Source of the DNA: Heterodera schachtii
Lineage: Eukaryota > Nematoda > Chromadorea > Rhabditida > Heteroderidae
Assembly: GCA_023374025.1 (NCBI GenBank)
Contig: SIJG01000019.1
Coordinates: 803,889 to 867,888 of the forward strand
Length of the DNA: 64,000 bases
Reading direction: 5' to 3'
Shown piece by piece: positions 55,707-64,000 of the stretch (position 1 is the first letter of the stretch; the number at the start of each line of letters is the position of its first letter). The translations under genes and the position numbers were made by a program. Below the pieces are notes generated by a model. The model worked only from the letters and a program-made list of their open reading frames with translations, was not told the origin of the DNA and did not search any database.

Positions 55707-58700
55707 CTTGTAGGGGAGAGGGGCATTTATATGCAATAAACTGTAGAAACTAAAAAAATACAGATACAAACCAAATTTTATGGAAATGTTACCTTGGAAA
55801 TTTTAATAGTTTTTTTTTAAAAACAGGCAAATTTTTGCATTCGACCATTTTTTTTAGAAATTTTTGCCCGGCGAACCTTTTTTTTTTTTTTTTTGCTTTT
55901 AATACCACTTTTTGCGATGCACTTTTTCCAAAAAAAATTTTGGGGAACCGAGTGGGGAGGGGGGGGGGGGGGGGTCAGGCGGTGCCGATAGGCGCCACCG
56001 GGAAAATTTTTTGTAAATCTTAACGCGAATTCGTAACATATTTTTTCAAAAATTGACCAAATTTTTGCTATTTTGAGTCAATTTTTTAAGAAAAATTTGT
56101 TTAATGAAATATTTTTAAAAAATAGGCAAAATTTTAGGAATTTTTCAACCCCTCCTCTTGCGTTTGACGAATTTTCAAGAGGAAAAGGGTGTCGAACGCA
56201 GAAAAATTGGAAAATTAGCGAAATTTCTTAAGGAAATTTGACAATTTTCAAGTCCCACTTTTTGCGTTCGATAAAATCTCCGAGTTAGTCGAACGCAAAT
56301 GCGAGACCCTTTCTTTGATCTTGCCGCTCCCTTTTCTCATTTTCCCTCTTTTCTTTGCCTCGTCTTCCTTTTTCTCGACCCCTCCCCCCTCTTGCACAGC
56401 GAATATATTTTAAAATGGCAAAGTTTTTTTCAAATAATTAGAGCAAAAAATTATTAATGAAAAATCATTTTCTTCTTTTACTATACATATTTAAACGATA
56501 AAATAAAGAAAACACCTGCTTCTTCCCATCGACTTCCATCTTTTCGGCTTTCTTTTCTTCCTCTTCCTTTTCTGAATTAAAAGGGAATTTAGGTCGGGAA
56601 ACATTGGGATCTGGAACCCAAAACAACAAAACCCAAAATTTGAAAAAATTTATAGAAAAAATAAGAATTTATTTCATTAGTTTCCTTACAAAAATTTTTA
56701 GTTTTTTTTTCTTGAAAAATTTCTAAGTTAGAGAATTGAAACTACACGGGAGTACCCCTTTCCCACACTCTCTCTCCCTCTCTCTATTCTCTTTTTCATC
56801 CCCTTGCTTTCTCACACTCTCTAGCCCTCTCTCTCTCGTCTGTCCCCGTGTTGTTCTTTTACATTCTCACTCTCTCTCGTCTGTCCCTCTCTTGCTTTCC
56901 CACTCTCTCATCCTCTTTCTCGTTTGTCCATTTCTTATTCTCTTTTCTGTTCCCTTGCTTTCCCACACTCTCTCGCCCTCTCTCTCTCGTCTGTCCGTTT
57001 CTTTTCTTATTCTCTTGCTTTCCCACACTCTTTCGTCCTCCCCTCCTTTTCCCTCACTTCGTTTTGCCTCCGCTTCCTCCGCCGTCACATTCTTTTTCCG
57101 CAACAACATTTGTCGAGTTTTTTCATGGACACCGTCCATTTTGAGCAGTTCGTCCACATCGCACTTCACAATGAGATTTGCCTGAGGGAATTTCAAAATA
57201 ATAATTTTTACCAAATTTTTTTTTTCTCAAAAGGATTGGACTAAAAAAATTTAATTTTTTTTCTACACCAAATGGCATAGCTTTTTAGTGCCATAACCTG
57301 CTGGTTTAAACTTAGCCATTTTACAATTTCTCTTAACAAGAAAAGGCCCAATGAAAATTTCCAAGAGACGCAATCAAAAATTGTTGAATATTATCATGGA
57401 ACTTATTTATAAAATAAAAACAATTTGCTGTAATTTGTTCCTCATTATGTTTTTTGGAAAATGAATTTTAATTTTTCTCTTTTCCACCTTTAACCACACG
57501 AGGCCGTACTGCTCGGCCAATTCCATGCGCTTTTTAACACTGATTTTCTGCCGACTGTTATCTTCTTCGTCATCATCATCGATGTCCATCTTGGAATAAA
57601 CAGAAATTTACAAATAAATTATGTAAATCATTTGCAGGCCAATAACCAAAAAAATGGGAGGGACAAAAAATAGGCATTTTTTGCTCTTTAAAATATTTTA
57701 AGGGGTATAAAAAGAACCGAATTTAGGGCAGTGTAAATGATCAGAATCGCTAAATATTCATTGAATTAATATATTTCTTTGTTTATTTTTGTCGCCAATT
57801 TTTTGACGAATTATTTTTCGGCCAAAATTTTGAATAAAAAAAATGTCGCTAATTTTATCATTAATGAATAAAAATTGTTTCGGTTGCATGCCTTGCCAAA
57901 GTTTTTTATTTTTTGCAAGCATTTTGATAACACTGACAAAAAGCAATTGCTGCTCGCATCGGTTTGTGATTGTTTGGACGACGTAAAAGCGCGCGAGTTC
58001 GAGAAGGTTGGAGAATAAATGGACTGAAAATGAGAAAATAAACTTAGAAAAAATGGAAACTCCGCCGAGGCAGAAAGTTTCAAACTTAGAAATTATTCAA
58101 GAATAAATCATGGAAAAATTTGTTGAAAAAACGATTTCAAAAAATTTTCCAGCGATTTTTTTAAAACTTTGAAAAAACCTAGTAATTCTTCATTAAAAAT
58201 CGCGGGCAAATTTTTTATATATTTTTTTTCTGCGAATTTTCTAAGAAAATTTTTTTCTAAGATTTATTTCTTAAAAAATTTCAAAGTATGAAAATTAAAA
58301 AAAAAAAAAAATTTTTCTTGGAGGAGTTTCGGCGGCGGAGTTTTGTCCTGCTCCGATGGTAGGGATAGTCTCAGGTGGGGGAGGGGATAAAAACCGCAAA
58401 AATTTGAGAATTGACAATTTTTCAAATAAAAAATATCGCATTTGCACTGATCAGCAACGCAGTCGCACGAGAATGCCTCAATTTACGAAGAGAAAAAAAA
58501 CAAATTATTAGTCGGTCCGAAAATGTCGGGGCTCCAACCCAAAATCCCCCAAAAATATGTGCCCACAATTGCCCTCCGGCTTCCGCAATGGGTCATAGAT
58601 TAGCTGAAGGAATTCGGCAAATGCCGCCGGCGACGCGTTCTCCAGCCGGGCCTCCTGCTGCTCCGACTCGACAAAGCCTTGCGAGGTGAACATTGTGGCG

Positions 58701-61700
58701 AAGACCGGGGAGTACATGGACAAATACTGAAGGGGGGGGGGGCATTTAAAAACAATTATTTTTTTATAAATTTTGTGGAATTGTACATGTCCAACGGGTC
58801 GGACACGATACCCTCCTACGAAGTACGACTGCAGGAAGGGGGCTGGAAAAACCACAGCCAAATTTTTTGGATAAATATTTTCGGGGGGGGGGGGGGGAGA
58901 AAAAATGATTTTCAAGTTTTTTAGGTCAAATATTTAAAGCGGTCAAACAAATTTTCTGCTGCCCTTAGTGCGTTTGCGCTGCTAAAATGGCCAATCACCG
59001 ACAATTTGGTAATTTTGGGCGAAAATCTGCCAAAAATGGCACTTTTTCTGTCGTGGCACTTTTATTTTGGGAATTTATGGGAAAAATAGGAATAATTTGT
59101 GGTTGTTGCTTTTTCCACCTCTTTGTTCGCGTAGAACTTCTGTTCCCCAATTTTGATGACCACGTTGCAAAACTGCTGATTCTTGTGGAAGTCCAACTTT
59201 GGCGTGTGACTGAAATTGGCGGAAATTTATTTTTAATAGCGAAAGATGGTGAAAAATGTGACCAATAAAAAAACTTTGCCGCAAATTTCCCCTCAAAAAT
59301 AACTAAAATTTACTAATTCTGCATCCAATATTAAGGCTTCGTTAGGCAAAAAATTTTGAGTCAGTTTTCTAACAATTAAAAATGAGGAGGAAATTTCGCA
59401 AAATTTGTTGGGAAAAACGAAAAGCACTGGTAAAGAAGAAAAAAAAGACAAGATTAATGACAGTGTCTCAAATCTCCGTGTAAATCGACCCACAATTACT
59501 GTAAAATTTGAAAAAAAAAATACTAGAAAAAGTAAAATTGTTCGATTAGACAAAATCTAATAAGAATCCGTAGGCATTGTCCAAATTGAACCAATTTGGC
59601 ATCATTCAACAGCCTTTAACATTCAAAATTAGCCAGCAAAATTTAAAAAATTATGAGCATTTTGGCCAACCCTTTTTTAAAAAAAATTTTGTGAAAAAGG
59701 TAATGAAATGCTGTTCGAGTTCGGGTTTATGATACAAAATTGGTCTAAATGGATGTTATGGAATTTTTCAAGATGTTGGCTAATGGAGGATTTTTAAGGC
59801 TGTCGAATAGTATCAAACTGGTTCAATTCCTACCACTATAGAGAGATTCAGCCCCAAAAATGGTTCCATGGCTCAATTGAACGGTGCCCAAATGACCCCC
59901 CCCCCCCTCCGGTGCCGTCCCCGCCCGACCTGAACTCGACATTGTGCAGCAAAAATTGGAGTTCAAATTTGAACTGTCTGTTCTTCAGGTAGACACTGTC
60001 CGCCGTCTCCGCCGATGAATTGCCAATGGGCAGCGGAAATTCGGTGCCAAAAGCATGGGTTTGGCAGCACTGGTTGAAGATGGTGGCAAAACGCTGCAAC
60101 GGGGGAGGGGAAGAGACAATTAGACAAATATTTGTTGATGGAGAATATAAGGGACAGTCCCATCCCATGAGTTCGGCCATAAAATTTAGAAAAAATCGCT
60201 AGAAAATTTAGAAAATTTTATTGTAAAACTTTTTTGGAGGAGTACAGATAAGGAGAGAGGCGGGAAATGTTTAAATTTTTTTAACATAGTGCACCCTTTT
60301 CAACCCGTGTCCAGGCATTTGCGCCTATGTCCTAAATCGGGTTCTAACTTACATTTTTTCCATCTTAAATTCTGAATCGAATGCCAAAAATCGCATTCGA
60401 TCGAATCCATCAACGCTTTGATTTTTTATGATTTTTAACTATCAATTTTTTGCCGATTTAAAATTGATCAGAATTTCCAAAATTACTGAAGAAAAAAGAC
60501 AACACATTTCTCGTTGTTTTCAAGCCAAATTTCAAAAAATCATAAAAATCAAAGAGTTGATGGATTCGATTGCGATTTTTTGCATTCGATTCAGAATTAT
60601 ATCGTCTAAAAATACACCGCTGGTAATTAACCCCGAACTCCACGTTAAACCGGTCTAAAACCCGAAAAACCGGTTCAATAATATTTTTTCTCGCCAATTC
60701 GAAAAGCTTGTCAAAAACTTTTTTGTTGAGGACATATGGGGCTTTTAAAATAGCATTCAAGCAGATTTTTCTCAGACCAACCTTTTGAGATTTTCACTCA
60801 AAATGACAAAAGCTCACTTTTTATGAAACGACCTATTAGGAACAGTAATTGTTGTTTGAAAGATTTACTGTTTTTTTCAAAAATATTCTGACCATCAAAT
60901 TATCGGAAAACAAACACTTTCTATCGCTTATTTAAAGCTGCTAAGCCATCCGGGATTGAAAAATGTAAGTTTAAAACCGATTTGGACAAATGCGCAAATG
61001 TGGGGCAAAACCTTTTCAAACGTCGCTCGCGCCGTAAATTAGGCATTTGAGAAATTTCGGCGCAAAAATTGTGGGGCCTTTTCCCATTGGCCTCAATTTT
61101 AAAATTTTTGAAAAGAGAGGGTGGAAAGTCAAAACCCCTCTCCCCACAAAATTTGTTTTTTAACTCGCCTCCGAATGTTCGTCCAATTTGCTCGGGTCGG
61201 TGCCCTCCGGCATTTTGTCCACCCATTTTTTCATCGTCAAAGTGCCGGACACATCGGCACGCCATGCGACGTCCTTGCGATAGTCCGAGTGCAGTGCCAA
61301 CTTCAAAGGGGGGGGGGGGGGGTTCATATACAAAGGCCGGGCATTTTTTCAGTTTGGACCCGCAAAATAATCGAAATTTTTAATATGATTTAAGCCAAAA
61401 AATTTTCAAGAGAAAATTTCGGTCAATTTTTGGCCAATTATCGACTCGACCCATTAAGGGAGGACATTGAAGTCGAATTTTTTATTTTTTTCGAACTGTC
61501 GGACAAAGTTTCGCAATCCCCGGCAATGCCTTGTATTATTATTTTCTTTGGACCGCAACGAATAGTTCATAAAAATTGCGCAAAAATATCACAAAATATA
61601 ATTTTCCCAATTTTCTTCGGGCATTCGTCCATTTGGGTTAGAAAACCAACAGAAATTTCTTTTTACTTTTTTTGGTAAATTTTTGCAACCCAACAATTGA

Positions 61701-63231
61701 TATGATGAAACCTTGAGAATGTGCTTGGAATAGCCTCCGTTGTCGTCCTTGCGAAGCTGGTGGACAAGCGAAAGTCGCCTTGAAAAAACGGAGGATAAAA
61801 TTGAAAAAATTAATTTTTCACAATTTTAATATTTTTCCCTTTTCGCTCAAATGGCAATTTTTGTTAAAAAAAAACCAATAAAATTGCGATTCCTTTGGAT
61901 TTCCTGGACCATAACATTTCACAAGTTCCAATGAACCAAATAATTTTGACTATCATTTGAATAAAAAATTAAGCGAAAAAATGAAAAATTTGTCGGCATT
62001 TTTTCAAATTGCAGAAAAATTTGTGAGATTTTTTTCTTTACAGACAGACTCTGTCTTTTGACTGATAAATTTACCACAGTCCAAAAAAAAAACCCAGGAA
62101 ATTGTATTGGATCGGATGTACTTACATATAATTAGCTAAAATCGCAAAATTTTGATGGGACACTTAAAAGTCCATAGGACGCGTATTTTGTCACACCAAA
62201 TTTTGACCGGACCGTTCCTTTTTTGCGCTCCTTATTTGACAGTGTTCAAGAAATTTTCTTGGTAGAAAAAAGGGTGCTAATGTCGTTTACAAACCATAAA
62301 AAATAGTTCTAATAAATCATACATTTAAACATTTCTAGGGGCTTTTCGGGGTCGCTGATCACGAATCTGACATCCATTTCGACTAATTTCGAACCCCGGA
62401 CCCGAATTCGAACAGAAGCCGAAAATTAATTTTTCACCTAAGTTCATTTTTATGTTAGAATCTGAACAGAATTCAGGTCCGGGGTTCGGAATTGGTCGAA
62501 ATGTGTATCAAATTCGTGATCAGCGACCCCGAAAACCCCCTAAAAATGTTTATGTGTATGATTTTATAAAAATATTTTTTATGGTGTGTAAACGACATAA
62601 GTACCGAAAAAAGCGCGCATTGCGCATTTTCCATTGAACTTCCAATTAATGCCACAAAAAATTCACCATGGAATGCACCCAAATTCGTGGGCATCCGTCA
62701 CAATTTTGGGGCCTTCTTTTTTCGTCTGCCCCTTTTGCTTCTTCCTTTTCCCGTTGCTTTTCTCGTCACTGCTGCTGTTAATCGGCTCCGGCGGAATGTC
62801 CAAATAGGAGGCGCACAAAACGATGGAACCGACGTCGACGCACTGAAAATTTAAAAAAAAAAATTATTCGGCAAAAAATCGGAAGCAACCATGAAGAAGG
62901 GGGGGGGGGGGAGTCCCATATTAGAATAGGGGACTCCTATTCTTCATGATTGCCCATCGGAAAGCATTTTCAGAGGCCAGATGGGAAGCCTGGGACATAA
63001 TTTTGAAGGTATATCGCATATATTTGAAAATTTAAAAAAAAACGGAAAACCCATAAAAATCGCCATGGTTTTTCCGGTGCATTTTGCCACCTCAAAACAC
63101 TCCTTCAGTGTTTTTGGCAGCTTCCGTTTCTTCTTCTTCTTTTTGTCGTCTTCCGTCGACTTTTTGTCATCACTTTTCTTGGCAATCCTTTTTCGTGGAG
63201 GTCTCGGCATTTTCCGCGAAAATTTTGGCAT
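55512..63231 (-). CDS. BTB-domain protein with charged termini and an RGG tail (12 exons)
   Basis: Twelve exons join in phase to 497 residues: 63,231-63,091; 62,842-62,667; 61,778-61,712; 61,300-61,169; 60,093-59,930; 59,209-59,119; 58,726-58,567; 58,023-57,938; 57,589-57,488; 57,181-57,058; 56,571-56,516; 55,706-55,512. Order: Lys/Arg-rich N-terminus (1-40); a MATH-like region (about 50-230; 'FGCIPWRLSLVHQL', 'RKDVAWRADVSGTLTMKKW'); a BTB domain (about 235-345; 'CNVVIKIGEQKFYANKE', 'YLSMYSPVFATMF', 'FAEFLQLIYDP', 'LLELARFYVVQTITNRCEQQLL'); a post-BTB segment ('KRMELAEQYGLVWLK', 'CDVDELLKMD', 'KTRQMLLRK'); an acidic/lysine stretch; and an RGG/GRGRG tail (about 440-480). This resembles nematode MATH/BTB proteins, which often act as Cullin-3 substrate adaptors; that role here is inference. 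Intron 4 needs a GC donor (GAG|GC at 61,168). Introns 2 and 4 contain miniature transposons. The last junction is phase-compatible but least certain; without it, reading would end near 56,467. Confidence 0.85.
56755..57056. repeat. Pyrimidine-rich tandem repeat in BTB intron 10
   Basis: About 300 bp of 'ctctctc' with an imperfect recurring block: 'ctttcccacactctctcg', 'ccctctctctctcgtctgtc', 'ttctcttt'. It fills most of the intron between exons 10 and 11 and produces spurious Ser/Leu/Phe-rich frames on the plus strand. Transcribed from the minus strand it is purine-rich. Confidence 0.85.
58727..58742. repeat. G/C homopolymer beside the exon 7 acceptor
   Basis: On the minus (sense) strand a run of about 11 C lies directly before 'ttcag' at the exon 7 acceptor, replacing the usual U-rich tract. 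Similar runs lie before the exon 4 acceptor (61,307-61,322), and elsewhere in this gene's introns at about 55,960-55,974, 58,884-58,898, 59,896-59,908 and 62,899-62,912. Confidence 0.8.
60304..61010. mobile_element. 707-bp member of the 'gacatttgcgcctatgtcc' family, in BTB intron 4
   Basis: The left end 'cccgtgtccaggcatttgcg' and right end (reverse complement 'ttttgccccacatttgcgc') match the 51.6-kb element. Continuing inward, 'cctaaatcgggttctaactt' matches 'ccgatttggac' and 'taagtttaaaacc'. It is flanked by 'ccttttcaa' on both sides (60,295-60,303 and 61,011-61,019). It is longer than its relative because another palindrome is nested at 60,366-60,601. Confidence 0.75.
60366..60601. mobile_element. 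236-bp palindromic element nested in the 60.3-kb element
   Basis: 'aattctgaatcgaatgc', 'aaaaatcgcattcgatcgaa' and 'tccatcaacgctttgatttt' on the left are answered by 'aaaatcaaagagttgatgga', 'ttcgattgcgattttttgc' and 'attcgattcagaatt' on the right. Arms are about 75 bp. A single arm occurs at 44,955-45,032, showing that this is a separate dispersed family. Confidence 0.75.
62264..62612. mobile_element. ~350-bp foldback with Merlin-like terminal repeat, in BTB intron 2
   Basis: The left arm (62,264 to about 62,440) and right arm (about 62,462-62,612) are inverted repeats: 'tgtcgtttaca', 'accataaaaaata', 'gggtcgctgatcacgaat' and 'aaccccggaccc'. The inner half matches the inner half of the Merlin terminal repeat at 48.8 kb in word order and spacing ('acgaatctgac', 'atttcgaacccc..acccgaattcgaac'). 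The outer half differs. It has no coding capacity. Confidence 0.75.
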
Positions 63232-63406
63232 TTTATTACTAAAACGTAAATTAGCTAAAAATGAACAGTTTTAACAAATTAATAACGCATGAAATGAAAT
63301 GGATTAAATCTGTAGATAAGTGAGTGGACGGACAAGGCCAATAGAATTTTTAAGTTTGGCAAAATGTTATTTAAACTTTAAAATTTTTAATTATAAATTT
63401 TAATTA

Positions 63407-63520
63407 GAGTGCAGCGGGACCGGGCCGGGAATTCCCGGTCATCCGAGGTCCCGGTCCCGGTTCCCGGATTTTGAAAAGCTCAGGTCCCGGTCCCGGTCGG
63501 GCAACCGGGAAAAACAAGCA
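63407..63520. repeat. GC-rich 'gggaccgggccggg' inverted repeat
   Basis: 'gcagcgggaccgggccggga' followed by several 'ggtcccggtcccgg' blocks; it can form a hairpin. Close relative of 8,700-8,785. Probably a transposon end. It lies about 200 bp upstream of the BTB gene's first exon. Confidence 0.55.
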
Positions 63521-63631
63521 CTGGTAAGAATGGGGGTCTGAGTGAAAAATTAGCGATGAAAATTGGAGTTAAAGGAAAAATTTAAAAAATATTAATTTAT
63601 ATATTCTTTAAAAGTAACGCCCTTGATTGTG

Positions 63632-63730
63632 CAAATGGCCTAGTGGCTAGTCTCCTTGACTTTCCCTCTTTTCTCGAATAATGAAAATTTCTCGGTGTTT
63701 TGGAGTAACTATGTTTCGATCTTGTTGTAA
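63632..63730 (+). other. Possible tRNA-like sequence
   Basis: 'aaatggcctagtggctagtc' is an A-box-like match (the same core as at 11.6 kb). A weak B-box-like 'gtttcgatct' follows at about 63,713-63,722, further away than in a normal tRNA. Low support. Confidence 0.3.
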
Positions 63731-63799
63731 AAAACTCTTATTGGATATTTATTTTTTCTCCATGGACACGAATCAATCAAATAGGCTGGAAATATTTAC

Positions 63800-64000
63800 C
63801 CCGACATTTGCGCCTTTGTCCAAAATCGTGTTCAAAATTAAGTTTTTTCAAGCCCTGATAGCTTAAACAGCATTTAAATAATTGTTTGCTAAAGACTTTT
63901 TTGATCAGCATCAAAAGTTAACCTTAGCAAGAATTTTTCTAGATTTTTTGACCCACAAAATTGATTTAAAGCAAACAAATTTTATGACCACCAGAGAATG
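63800..64000. mobile_element. Left part of a third 'gacatttgcgcc' family element, cut by the window end
   Basis: 'ccgacatttgcgcctttgtc', 'caaaatcgtgttcaaaatta', 'agttttttcaagccctgata' and 'gcttaaacagcat' match the left arm of the 51.6-kb element base for base over long stretches. The right arm would lie beyond the window. Confidence 0.7.

Noticed and set aside
56300..56390. Possible extra BTB exon encoding a Lys/Glu-rich segment
   Set aside because: An acceptor-like 'gtgcaag' precedes it but the phase needed after exon 11 leads to a stop; exon 12 joins cleanly without it.
56736..57244. Ser/Leu/Phe-rich plus-strand frames of up to 149 codons
   Set aside because: Translation of the pyrimidine-rich repeat in BTB intron 10 on the opposite strand.
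58925..58985. Minus-strand stretch reading 'ANALRAAENLFDRFKYL' between BTB exons 6 and 7
   Set aside because: Exons 6 and 7 join perfectly without it and in the right BTB order; probably chance, at most a fossil exon.

Overview
The window looks like a piece of a nematode nuclear genome. Its only recognisable genes are split by many short introns. One of them, on the minus strand at about 55.5-63.2 kb, is a BTB-domain gene of the type greatly expanded in Caenorhabditis and its relatives. Two introns can only be spliced in frame with GC-AG ends, a class reported as unusually common in cyst nematodes. The non-coding part is extremely AT-rich. A tylenchid (plant-parasitic) nematode is my best guess, but species and chromosome cannot be fixed from sequence alone.

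Layout. 1-12.4 kb: AT-rich, T-biased intergenic DNA with no supportable gene. It holds decayed inverted-repeat transposons, one datable 214-bp miniature element (7,985-8,198) and a 0.9-kb direct duplication that supplies that element's empty site. 12.4-22.0 kb: a 9.6-kb tandem array of a roughly 1,170-bp non-coding unit, about 8.5 copies, each unit itself built of diverged shorter repeats; two units carry the same internal replacement. 22-43.5 kb: very AT-rich DNA, T-rich on the plus strand except for an A-rich block at about 29.45-33.66 kb. It contains diverged copies of the same segments, two short tandem duplications, a GC-rich minisatellite and two foldback elements.

43.5-64 kb: the gene-bearing part, visibly less AT-rich. 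On the minus strand lies a divergent, truncated Hsp70-like gene (45,162-47,981). Upstream of it is an apparently complete Merlin/IS1016-type DNA transposon (48,735-50,224) with near-identical terminal inverted repeats of about 190 bp, a perfect 9-bp target-site duplication and an uninterrupted 333-codon DDE transposase. Then come a small proline/glutamate-rich exon (minus), a foldback element carrying two tRNA-like modules in opposite orientation (52,417-53,242), and a plus-strand frameshifted relic of a repeated protein family (53,354-55,030). Last is a 12-exon BTB gene (63,231 to 55,512) whose introns host further miniature transposons.

The genes do not form a pathway. The dominant theme is repeats: at least seven inverted-repeat families, two showing 8-9-bp target duplications in addition to the Merlin element and the 214-bp element, and at least six degenerate tRNA-like sequences with polymerase III A and B boxes, two of them built into one foldback element and one inside another.
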